Positions 7,884 through 15,740 of a DNA stretch of 64,000 nt are shown here, one piece after another (position 1 is the stretch's first letter; each line of letters starts with the position of its first letter). The translations under genes were made by a program, and so were the position numbers. The DNA is from DASVHS01 sp038244815 (GTDB taxonomy: Bacteria > Acidobacteriota > Thermoanaerobaculia > Gp7-AA8): the NCBI GenBank assembly GCA_038244815.1, contig JBBRTB010000007.1:62001-126000 (forward strand). Reading direction: 5' to 3'. The notes under the pieces were generated by a model, which was not told the DNA's origin, made no database searches, and saw only the letters and a program-made list of their open reading frames with translations.

Positions 7884-8675
7884 TCAGAAAGCCCGCGTGT
7901 CCGCTTTCCGCGGAATCCCCAACTGCCGTTCGGTGGGCTGACGCGTCACCAGAAGGACCGGCGTGCGGGCGTGACGGATGACACTTGCGGCCGTGGAGCC
8001 GAGCGTCGTGATGTCGCGAATGAGTTTGTGTTCCGCACCGATGACGATGAGGTCGTACCCGCCGCTGTCGAGATCGAGATCGTTTTCCTGAGCCGGAGTC
8101 GATATCTCGATCGTCGTGAGCTCCGCTCCCAGCGCCTGGGCCATCGTCCTGGCGCGATCGAGAGCCGTCGCCGCCGCCTCGCTTGCGTTCACCGGACAGA
8201 GGATCCGTCGGATGGAGTGCGCATTTGTTGCCGATCGGACCGTCAGCACCGGAACGTGTGCTTCGCGAATGATCGTCTCCGCGACCGAGCCCATGATCAG
8301 GCGCTGCAGCCCGCCGCGTCCGTGCGTGCCGACGGCGATGAAATCGGCGTGCTCGTCGTCGGCAATCGTGGCCATCGCCGATGCCGGAAGGCCGTCGAAG
8401 ACGATCGTTTTCCAGGCCACGCCTGGCGGGACGATCTTGCGCACGTGGTGCTCGAGCTGCTCGCGCGTGCGGTTTTTCGACTTCTCGATGGACTCGACGA
8501 TGTGTTTGACCTGCCCGGCGGTGAACTCCGGCGGGGGGTCGAACGTGTCCGCGTAGACCACCACGAGCTCCGCGCCGGAGCGCTCGGCAATCGCGCCTGA
8601 GAAACGGAGCGCGGCCACCGCCAGCTCGTTAAAGTCGGTGCCCACAACGATCTTTCTGATTGCTCTCTCGTTCAT
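7884..8675 (-). CDS. Tandem-domain universal stress protein (UspA family)
   Basis: 263 residues from ATG 8675. A GTG three bases earlier is possible, but GAGGAGG lies only two bases before it and five before the ATG. The protein has two Usp domains. The first has the nucleotide loop GTHGRGGLQRLIMGSVAE (G-2x-G-9x-G-S), consistent with ATP binding. The second ends in GAEHKLIRDITTLGSTAAS, a partly degraded version. The gene begins 10 bases after the RND gene stop on the same strand and is probably the last gene of the efflux operon. A decayed Usp C-terminal fragment is seen at 32040-32104. Confidence 0.88.
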   Translation of the reverse strand: MNERAIRKIVVGTDFNELAVAALRFSGAIAERSGAELVVVYADTFDPPPEFTAGQVKHIVESIEKSKNRTREQLEHHVRKIVPPGVAWKTIVFDGLPASAMATIADDEHADFIAVGTHGRGGLQRLIMGSVAETIIREAHVPVLTVRSATNAHSIRRILCPVNASEAAATALDRARTMAQALGAELTTIEISTPAQENDLDLDSGGYDLIVIGAEHKLIRDITTLGSTAASVIRHARTPVLLVTRQPTERQLGIPRKADTRAF

Positions 8676-8685
8676 CACGTCCTCC

Positions 8686-11600
8686 TCAGGCGAGCACAGG
8701 CTCGTCGATCAGCGGAGTGCTCATGGGGACTTCCGACCCGTCCTCGGGTTTCCGGCGCCGCCGCTCGATCAGGTAGTAGAGAATCGGCACGGTCGGCAGC
8801 GACAGAAGCACGGATGCGACTTCACCGGCCATGAGCGAAATGGCCACTCCCTGAAAGATCGGATCGAACAGAATGACCACGGCGCCGGCGATGACCGCGG
8901 CCGCGGTGAGGATCATCGGCCGGGCCCGGACCGCACCTGCATCGATCACCGCTTTGGCCAGCGGCATGCCCTGGGCCAGCCGCAGCTCGATGAAGTCGAC
9001 GAGGATGATCGAGTTGCGCACGACGATCCCCGCTCCGGCGATGAACCCGATCATCGACGTGGCCGTGAAGAACGCGCCGAACAGAAAGTGAGCCGGAATG
9101 ATGCCGACGAGCGAGAAAGGGATGGCCGCCATGATGGCGATCGGGATTCTGAACGACTTGAACCATCCCACCACCAGCACGTAGATCAGCACCAGCACCA
9201 CCGCGAACGCCAGTCCCAGGTCGCGGAAGACCTCGTAGGTGATATGCCACTCGCCGTCCCACTTCATGGCCAGACGTTCCGTCGTCAGAGGCTGGTGGGA
9301 GACGAAGCGCTCCATCGTGTAACCCTCCGGCAATTTCATCCCGTCGAGCGCGCGGTTGAGTTTCAGGATCGCGTAGACCGGGCTCTCTTCCGCGCCGGCC
9401 ACGTCCGCGGTCACGTAGACCACCGGCATCAGGTTCTTGTGGTAGATGCTTTTCGGCGCGATCGTCTCCTGGATGCTCACCAGTGAGCCGAGCGGGACGA
9501 GCTGACCGCGCGACGACATCACCCGGATCGACTGGAGCCGTCCAAGCGAGGAGCGCATGGCCCGCGGGAACTGCACGACGATCGGGACCTCCTCTTCCAC
9601 AGCGGGCGTGTGCAGCAGGCCGGCGTTGATGCCGGAGAGCGCCAGCCGCAGCGTGGCGTCGATCTGATCGGGCCAGACACCCGTCAGCGCCGCCTTCTCC
9701 TTGTCGACCACAAACCGCACCTCGGTCTGGTCGTCCTCGACATACGAGTCGGCGTCGACGACGCCGGCGGTCTCCTTGAAGATGTTCTCGACCTGCCTGG
9801 CCACGGCGATCTGGCGCGCGTAATCGGGCCCGTAGATCTCCGCGACCAGCGTCTGCAGGACGGGCGGTCCGGGCGGCACCTCCGCCACCTTGATGTTCGC
9901 GTTCCAGCGTTTGCCGATCGGCGCGATCAGGTTCCTGACGCGCTTGGCGATCTCGTGGCTCTGGGCCTTGCGGTTGCCTTTCGGCAGAAGATTTACCTGC
10001 AGATCGCCGACGTTCGCTCCGCTGCGGAGAAAGTAATGCCGCACCAGTCCGTTGAAGTTGAAGGGCGACGCCGTTCCTGCGTAGATCTGATAGTCGGCCA
10101 CTTCCGGAATGCCGGCGATGGCCGCGCCGATCTCACGCGTGACCGCGGCGGTCCGCTCCAGCGGCGTTCCCTCCGGCATGTCCACGATGATCTGGAACTC
10201 GCTCTTGTTGTCGAAGGGCAGCATCTTCACGCGTACGAGCTTGACCGCGAACATCGACACGGCCAGCAGAAGGGCGATCGTCACGGCGGCCAGAAAGCCG
10301 TAGCGGACGCGCGGCTCTCCGATGATGCGCGTCATGATCCGGCGGTAGTGCCGCGTGGCGAATCCTTCGGTGGAGTGCGTGGTGGGCTCGCGTTTCAACA
10401 GCCGCAGCGCCGCCCACGGCGTCACCACGAATGCCACAACCAGCGAGAACAGCATGGCCGCGGACGCACCGACCGGAATCGGACGCATGTACGGTCCCAT
10501 CAGCCCGCGCACGAATCCCATGGGCAGGATCGCCGCGATGACCGTGATTGTGGCCAGGATGGTCGGATTGCCGACTTCGGCGACCGCTTCCACGGCCACA
10601 TCACGCAGGGGGCGCCGGCGGTTCTCCGGCAGCCGGTGGTGCCGCACGATGTTCTCGACGACGACGATGGCGTCGTCGACGAGGATACCGATGGAGAAGA
10701 TGAGCGCGAACAGCGTGACCCGGTTCAGCGTGTAGCCCACGAAGTAGAAGATCGCCAGCGTCAGCGCCAGCGTCACGGGAATGGCGATGGCCACGATCCC
10801 CGACTCGCGCCAGCCCAGCGTGAAGCCGATGAGCAGCGCCACCGACAGGACGGCCAGCAGCATGTGGAACAGCAGTTCGTTCGATTTCTCTTTTGCCGTT
10901 TCGCCGTAGTCGCGCGTGACCGCCACCTTCACGTCGGACGGGATGAGCGTCCCCTTGAGCGAGTCCACCTTGGTGATGACGGCGCGGGAGAGCGCCGTGG
11001 CGTTGGTCGCTTTGCGCTTGGCCACGGAGATGGTCACGGCCGGTGAGACCGTGGTCCGGTTTCCCGTGAACACGTAATCGGCTGCTTCCTGCGGACCGTC
11101 GGTGATGGTGGCCACGTCGCCGAGATAGACGGGGCTTCCGTTGTGCACGCCGGCCACGATGCGCCGGGCGTCGTCCGCGTTGCGGATGAAGCCACCGGTC
11201 TGGACCAGCACTTCCTTGTTGTTCGAATCGAAAGCGCCCGCGTCGATCTGCGTGTTGACCTGCTGGATCATCGGAACGATCGGTGCCGGTGCCAGGCCGT
11301 AGGCGGCGATGCGCGATGGATCGAGCGTGATGCGCAACTGCCTGCGCAGGCCCCCGATGATCTGCACCGTCGATACGTCGCTGACCTGCTTGATCTCCGT
11401 CTGCAGTTGTGCGGCGATACGCCGCAACGCGAATGAGTCGTAGCGGTCGCTGGACAGAGTGAGCGCCATGACCGGCACGTCGTCGATCGACCGCGGCTTG
11501 ATCAGCGGCCCGTATGCACCGGGCGGGATGAGGTCCGCGTTCGCGTGGAGCTTTTCGTTCAGGCGGACGATCGCTTTCTCCGCGTCCTCACCGACCTTGA

Positions 11601-11907
11601 AGCGCACCACGACCATCGAGACACCCTCGGACGATGTGGAGTAGACGTACTCCACTCCCGGGATCTCCCAGAGGAGCTTCTCCATCGGCTTGGTGACGCG
11701 CTGCTCGACCTCGCGCGGCGCCACGCCCGGCATCTGCACGAAGACGTCGACCATCGGCACGATGATCTGCGGCTCCTCTTCGCGGGGAAGAAGTGCCACC
11801 GCGCCGATTCCGATCAACATCGACGCGCCGATGAGCAGCGGCGTCAGTTTCGATTCGATGAATGCGGCCGCCAGCCGGCCGGCGATGCCCTGGGGCCGAC
11901 CGCTCAT
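8686..11907 (-). CDS. RND-family efflux transporter, inner-membrane pump
   Basis: 1073 residues, normal for AcrB/MexB-type pumps. N-terminal TM1 is followed by a large periplasmic loop (PREEEPQIIVPMVDVFVQMPG), then TM2-TM6, and the pattern is repeated in the second half. TM4 carries VDDAIVVVENIV, the paired Asp of the proton relay in HAE-type pumps; HME metal pumps usually have a different TM4 motif. It would export a small hydrophobic or amphipathic compound with the MFP and TolC encoded just upstream. The start ATG overlaps the MFP stop (ATGA). The substrate is unknown; control by an ArsR protein is inferred from the shared operator. Confidence 0.93.
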   Translation of the reverse strand: MSGRPQGIAGRLAAAFIESKLTPLLIGASMLIGIGAVALLPREEEPQIIVPMVDVFVQMPGVAPREVEQRVTKPMEKLLWEIPGVEYVYSTSSEGVSMVVVRFKVGEDAEKAIVRLNEKLHANADLIPPGAYGPLIKPRSIDDVPVMALTLSSDRYDSFALRRIAAQLQTEIKQVSDVSTVQIIGGLRRQLRITLDPSRIAAYGLAPAPIVPMIQQVNTQIDAGAFDSNNKEVLVQTGGFIRNADDARRIVAGVHNGSPVYLGDVATITDGPQEAADYVFTGNRTTVSPAVTISVAKRKATNATALSRAVITKVDSLKGTLIPSDVKVAVTRDYGETAKEKSNELLFHMLLAVLSVALLIGFTLGWRESGIVAIAIPVTLALTLAIFYFVGYTLNRVTLFALIFSIGILVDDAIVVVENIVRHHRLPENRRRPLRDVAVEAVAEVGNPTILATITVIAAILPMGFVRGLMGPYMRPIPVGASAAMLFSLVVAFVVTPWAALRLLKREPTTHSTEGFATRHYRRIMTRIIGEPRVRYGFLAAVTIALLLAVSMFAVKLVRVKMLPFDNKSEFQIIVDMPEGTPLERTAAVTREIGAAIAGIPEVADYQIYAGTASPFNFNGLVRHYFLRSGANVGDLQVNLLPKGNRKAQSHEIAKRVRNLIAPIGKRWNANIKVAEVPPGPPVLQTLVAEIYGPDYARQIAVARQVENIFKETAGVVDADSYVEDDQTEVRFVVDKEKAALTGVWPDQIDATLRLALSGINAGLLHTPAVEEEVPIVVQFPRAMRSSLGRLQSIRVMSSRGQLVPLGSLVSIQETIAPKSIYHKNLMPVVYVTADVAGAEESPVYAILKLNRALDGMKLPEGYTMERFVSHQPLTTERLAMKWDGEWHITYEVFRDLGLAFAVVLVLIYVLVVGWFKSFRIPIAIMAAIPFSLVGIIPAHFLFGAFFTATSMIGFIAGAGIVVRNSIILVDFIELRLAQGMPLAKAVIDAGAVRARPMILTAAAVIAGAVVILFDPIFQGVAISLMAGEVASVLLSLPTVPILYYLIERRRRKPEDGSEVPMSTPLIDEPVLA

Positions 11908-13055
11908 GACCGGTTTCCTTCCGCGATGCGCATGCCGTCGCGGATATTGCCGATGTCGCGGGGGATGATCCGCTCGCCGTGGTCGAGACCCGACAGGACT
12001 TCGACGCGGTCACCCTGCGGTTCGCCGAGGGTGATCAGACGCATGCGGGCGATGCCGCCATCGTCGACCACGTACATGCTGGTCAGCTCGCCACGATGTG
12101 CGATCGCCGTGGCCGGGACCGTGATGCCCTGGCGTGAACCAACCGTGAAGGCGACGTGGACGAACGCTCCGGAACGAAGCCCGGAATGGCGCGGCAGATC
12201 GATCTTGACCAGCGCGCTGCGCGTGGCTGGATCGACGACCGGGACCAGGCTGGTCACGCGCGCCGTGATCGAGTGTGTGCCGTCGTCGATGGCCACGCGG
12301 TCGCCGGCGCGAACGCGCGCGGCCAGTTCTTCGTTAACGGTCGTCTCGACGCGGTAATGCCAGTCGTCCTCGACGGTCAGGAGCGGCATGCCCGGCGCGG
12401 CCTGCGCGCCCGGATCGATCATGCGGGCGGTGACGATGCCGTCGATCGGCGACCGGACCTTGGAGTAGCTGAGAAACGTTTCGGCTTCGGCCACTCCGGC
12501 GCGGGCCTGAGACTTGCGGGCCAGCATGGCGTCGCGTCCGCGTCGGGCCTGATCGAGCTGGGCATCGGCGGCCGTTTTGCGTGCCGCCACTTCTTCGAAT
12601 TCCTGAGGGCTGACCGAGCCGCGCTCGCGCAACGCCGCATAGCGCTTGTACGTTGCGCTGGCCAGGTCGGCGTTGGCCTGCGCTGCGGCCACTCCGGCGC
12701 TGGCGCCGGAGACAGCCTGGTCGACTTCACTGGCGCCGCCGCTGGCCTGCTGGCTCCGGGCCACCCCTTCGCGGTCGTCGATCTCCACGAGCACTTCGCC
12801 GGCATGGACGTGCTGCCCCTCCGTGACCAGGACGCGCGTGACGTTTCCCATCACCTTCGCCGAAAGCGGGCTTACGGTCGTCGAGCGCACCGTTCCCGTG
12901 GTGATGAGCGTCTCGGCGAGGGTCTGTGTCTTTACGACCTCCACGGGAGCGGCGATGGATTGCGCCGTTTCATGACGGGTCTGGCCGCCGCAGGCAGCCA
13001 GAAGAATGGCCGCGGCGGCAAACGTGCGCCGGTCAAAGAAAAGGTTCGATGTCAT
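11904..13055 (-). CDS. RND periplasmic adaptor (membrane fusion protein), lipoprotein
   Basis: 383 residues from ATG 13055 with GGAGG five bases upstream. The N-terminus ends in a lipobox (LLAACGG). Domains in order: N-terminal beta, biotinyl-lipoyl half (VSPLSAKVMGNVTRVLVTEG), alpha-hairpin coiled coil from about 115 to 190, second lipoyl half (VRSPIDGIVTARMIDPGAQ), beta-barrel and membrane-proximal domain. It links the RND pump to TolC. It overlaps the TolC gene by 23 bases and the RND gene by four, so the three are co-translated. Confidence 0.92.
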   Translation of the reverse strand: MTSNLFFDRRTFAAAAILLAACGGQTRHETAQSIAAPVEVVKTQTLAETLITTGTVRSTTVSPLSAKVMGNVTRVLVTEGQHVHAGEVLVEIDDREGVARSQQASGGASEVDQAVSGASAGVAAAQANADLASATYKRYAALRERGSVSPQEFEEVAARKTAADAQLDQARRGRDAMLARKSQARAGVAEAETFLSYSKVRSPIDGIVTARMIDPGAQAAPGMPLLTVEDDWHYRVETTVNEELAARVRAGDRVAIDDGTHSITARVTSLVPVVDPATRSALVKIDLPRHSGLRSGAFVHVAFTVGSRQGITVPATAIAHRGELTSMYVVDDGGIARMRLITLGEPQGDRVEVLSGLDHGERIIPRDIGNIRDGMRIAEGNRS

Positions 13056-14367
13056 GGAGACCTCCAGTCGAGCGAAGGAGCTCGGCGTAACCGGTGATGT
13101 ATTGATGCCGCGCAGCGAGAAGCGCCAGGCGGGCCCCGACGAGCGCCGTCTGCGAGCGCAACTCCTCGGTGATGGTGGTCAGTCCGTTTTCATAGCGGTC
13201 GTGCACGATGCTGGCCGCGGAGGCGGCCTGCTCGGCCGCGGTCGACGCCACTTCCAGTTGCTGGCGCGCCGCGTTGACGCGATACCAGGCCGAGACCGTC
13301 TCCATCTCCACCTTATCGCGGGTGATCGCTTCCATCGACCGGGCGCCGTCGACGCCGGCGCGGGCTTCGGAGATCCGCGCGAACTTGCCGCCGTCGAACA
13401 CGTCGATGCTGGCGATGAGTCCCATGGTGCGGTCGGAGTTGCGGTCGCTGAACGTCGAGCCGCTCGCGCCCCAGGACGCGAATCCGTCGAGGCGGGGGAG
13501 GAGCGATCCGCGCGCCGTGCGCAGTTGCAGCTCCGCCGCGGCACGAGCGTCGTGTGCGGAGGCGAGCTCACCGCGTGTGGCCAGAGCGCTGCGGGTGGCG
13601 GCGGCGAGGTCGATCGGCGGAAAGCTCTTGCCGGGCAGGGCCGGATCGATGTCGATCGGCTCCGTCAACGGACGCTCCAGCGTCATCGCCAGAGCCGCCC
13701 GCGCCACTTCCGCGTCGCCGGCCGCTTCGATCTCCTGCTGCCGGAACTGGGCGAGCTGGACTTCCGCCGCCAGGCGGTCGGAGTCGACGGTCAGGCCTTG
13801 CTCGGCCTTGTCGCGGGAGGCTTTCGCCGCGGATTCCGCGGCGCGCACTGCATCGAGGGCCACGACCTTGCGCTGCTCCGCGACGGTCAGGCCGTAGTAG
13901 CGCGCGATGACCTCGGAGAGGATTCGCTGCCGCGTTTCCTCCGCGCCGGAGAGCGCGCGATTCACGCCGTGCCTGGCCTGCGCGTTCATGTCGAAGCGCC
14001 GCATCTGGTCGAAAAACGTGTAGCGGATGTTGATGGCCACCCGGTCGTTGCGAAAGACCGGCGGGTTGTTGAGAAAGTTCGGGTCGAAGTGCTGCGGCCC
14101 GAACCGCCCCTGCTCGAGCAGGGACGCGAAGACGAAGACCGGGTTGTTGCTTCTCGTCGAGTTGGCGGTGGCATCGACCATCGGCAGCCATGCCGCGCGC
14201 GCCTGATTGAGGCGGGCCCGTGCCGCGTCCGTCTGCGAGGCGGCGGCGGTGACCTGGGGATTGCGGCGCAGCGCTTCGGCCGCCGCGTCGCGAAGAGTCA
14301 GCGTGGCGGCCGGTGCCGAGACGGCAATCAGCAGGCTCACGGTGGCCGTGGCCAGCATCCTGTTCAT
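13033..14367 (-). CDS. TolC-family outer-membrane efflux protein
   Basis: 444 residues from ATG 14367, overlapping the DUF2892 stop. A signal peptide (LLIAVSAPAA) precedes two OEP repeats with long Ala/Arg/Glu-rich helices. Conserved turns include LRRNPQVTAAASQTDAARAR near the N-terminus and the second repeat's LQLRTARGSLLPRLDGFA. This fold forms the trimeric channel-tunnel that completes the RND-MFP pump. It is the first pump gene after the small membrane protein. Confidence 0.9.
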   Translation of the reverse strand: MNRMLATATVSLLIAVSAPAATLTLRDAAAEALRRNPQVTAAASQTDAARARLNQARAAWLPMVDATANSTRSNNPVFVFASLLEQGRFGPQHFDPNFLNNPPVFRNDRVAINIRYTFFDQMRRFDMNAQARHGVNRALSGAEETRQRILSEVIARYYGLTVAEQRKVVALDAVRAAESAAKASRDKAEQGLTVDSDRLAAEVQLAQFRQQEIEAAGDAEVARAALAMTLERPLTEPIDIDPALPGKSFPPIDLAAATRSALATRGELASAHDARAAAELQLRTARGSLLPRLDGFASWGASGSTFSDRNSDRTMGLIASIDVFDGGKFARISEARAGVDGARSMEAITRDKVEMETVSAWYRVNAARQQLEVASTAAEQAASAASIVHDRYENGLTTITEELRSQTALVGARLALLAARHQYITGYAELLRSTGGLHDIEPFL

Positions 14368-14588
14368 GCCGCGGGCTCCACGGCCCGCGTCGCACCAGCT
14401 CGATCGCGCACGCCCAGAGCGCGCAGGACCGCCATCATGGGGCACCAGTTCGTGAAGGCGGACTGCATCAGGTTCAGGCCGATAAAGGCGATGAAGGCCA
14501 GAAACCAGAGGCTGACTGTCCAGGCCAGGATGGCCGAGACCAGGACCAGCGCGCCGGCGATGAGGCGAAGGTAGCGTTCCACATTCAT
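14364..14588 (-). CDS. Small DUF2892 (YgaP-TM-like) membrane protein
   Basis: 74 residues from ATG 14588, nine bases after AGGAG (14598-14602). An in-frame ATG at 14594 is only three bases from it and less likely. Two short hydrophobic helices (LRLIAGALVLVSAILAW and FLAFIAFIGLNLMQSAF) and a GLNLxQSxFTxxCP signature identify the family, which includes the membrane part of the YgaP rhodanese. The CP motif lies near residue 50. It is the leader gene of the efflux operon, directly behind the operator-promoter, and overlaps tolC by four bases. Confidence 0.85.
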   Translation of the reverse strand: MNVERYLRLIAGALVLVSAILAWTVSLWFLAFIAFIGLNLMQSAFTNWCPMMAVLRALGVRDRAGATRAVEPAA

Positions 14589-14613
14589 GTCCATATTCTC
14601 CTGAGTTGTGCGA

Positions 14614-14642
14614 ACTATATGACCATATGGTTATATTGTCAA
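14614..14642 (-). promoter_or_regulatory. Promoter with overlapping ArsR-type operator for the efflux operon
   Basis: On the minus strand the order is TTGACA (14642-14637), a 17-base spacer, and TATAGT (14619-14614). The start codon follows 26 bases later. The spacer is filled by the imperfect palindrome ATATGACCATATGGTTATAT, with one mismatch per arm pair, so bound protein would block polymerase. A 26-base block containing it is identical to 24172-24197, upstream of arsR. Confidence 0.85.
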
Positions 14643-14643
14643 G

Positions 14644-14670
14644 ATGATGCCTGCATGTGGACCGGGCGGT
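14644..14670 (+). pseudogene. Remnant of an arsR 5' end
   Basis: Bases 14639-14670 match 24198-24229, the start of the intact arsR, at about 27 of 32 positions. They encode MMPACGPGG where the intact gene has MMHGCGSGG. Similarity stops after residue 9. This looks like the stump of a regulator gene that was once divergent from the efflux operon. Confidence 0.65.
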
Positions 14671-14716
14671 GCTCGGTGCTTCGGTGGCACGCAGGAGACT
14701 TCGAATCCGTCCGCCC

Positions 14717-15610
14717 TCAGGCCGGAGCAGGCGAAGCCGGCCGGCGTCTCCACCACGCGTGCAGGACGAACAGCGCCAGCGCCAGCATGACCATGCCCAC
14801 GACGAAAGCAACCATCGTCCCTTCGCAGCGATCGAGCGTTGCGTTCGAAGGTGCGCGCGGGTCGAAGTACACGATGACCCGGTCATTCACAGGAAAGATC
14901 GCCGTGATGGCCTCGGCGCGGGCTCGATCGGGGTAAATATCGCTCGCAGCGTCCTGAGCGAAGTCTCGCCGCGCCGAGGTGTAGAGCCGGCCGGAAACTC
15001 GGTACTGGTACCGGATACTCGGTCGGTAGTTGAACACCGGAGGCCCAAAGGAAGCGATGTTCTCCTCGGAAACCGTCGACCGGATGATTGTTCCGTCGGC
15101 GCTCTGCCAGCGCAGTGCATCAACCGCGGAAAGAAGACCCATGCCCAGGCTGGCGAAGACGGCCACTGCGCCGGCCAGCCCCAGGATCACAAAGTACAAC
15201 GGCCAGACAGCCAGAAAGGCGTCATAACGCCATCTGGTGACGAAGGGCGGATAGAATTGGGATCGAAGCTCGTCCACATTACGTGCGGCGATCCATTGCG
15301 TACGATCCGCATTCCAGACCAGATCGTCTCTGCTGAAACGTCCTTCGGCGGCCCACTTGCGGAGCGTTGCGACGTCCGGCGCGGGGAACGACACACCACG
15401 GATCAGCACCCACCACGGAGGGGCGGGCGGTTCACTGGATGGCCCGCGATCCGACGGAGCCGTTCGAATCCGGTAATGACGCCCGACCCACGTCGTACAA
15501 AGCAACAGGAGCAGCGCGAAAATCCACAAGGCCACCTTCACTTCTGTCGCAGTGGGAAACCGAAGTCCTCCCGCAAGTGCAGCAGCGCTCACGAGCACAG
15601 CCCGCAACAT
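14717..15610 (-). CDS. Membrane protein with GYF_2 and DUF3592 domains
   Basis: 297 residues from ATG 15610 (a TTG at 15619 would add three). Hydrophobic helices are at the N-terminus, near 110-150 and at 265-285. Residues about 60-115 (WWVLIRGVSFPAPDVATLRKWAAEGR to WIAARNV) fit the GYF_2 fold, often a protein-protein module in bacterial membrane proteins. The region around 165-250 (SVSEEN, YRYQYRVSGRLYTS, VYFDPRAPSNATL) fits DUF3592. The function is not known. It stands alone between the efflux and CHAT operons. Confidence 0.75.
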   Translation of the reverse strand: MLRAVLVSAAALAGGLRFPTATEVKVALWIFALLLLLCTTWVGRHYRIRTAPSDRGPSSEPPAPPWWVLIRGVSFPAPDVATLRKWAAEGRFSRDDLVWNADRTQWIAARNVDELRSQFYPPFVTRWRYDAFLAVWPLYFVILGLAGAVAVFASLGMGLLSAVDALRWQSADGTIIRSTVSEENIASFGPPVFNYRPSIRYQYRVSGRLYTSARRDFAQDAASDIYPDRARAEAITAIFPVNDRVIVYFDPRAPSNATLDRCEGTMVAFVVGMVMLALALFVLHAWWRRRPASPAPA

Positions 15611-15740
15611 GGCATCCAAACCAATAGACGGTTCCCCATCTGGAGTCCTCCTTCTGGTTCGTGAGTGAGAGTTTCCAGAGCGAACGGATCGTTACCCCTT
15701 CTCACGCTTTGCCTTCGTCCGGCCGCCGTAAGCAAGAGTG

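Noticed and set aside
8686..11907. Heavy-metal (CusA-type) RND pump
   Set aside because: TM4 has VDDAIVVVEN, the HAE-type motif, and no methionine-lined metal path was evident, so a multidrug-type pump is the safer call.
14313..14936. Long plus-strand frame opposite tolC and across the efflux promoter
   Set aside because: It is a shadow of tolC and DUF3592 in another frame and crosses the promoter.
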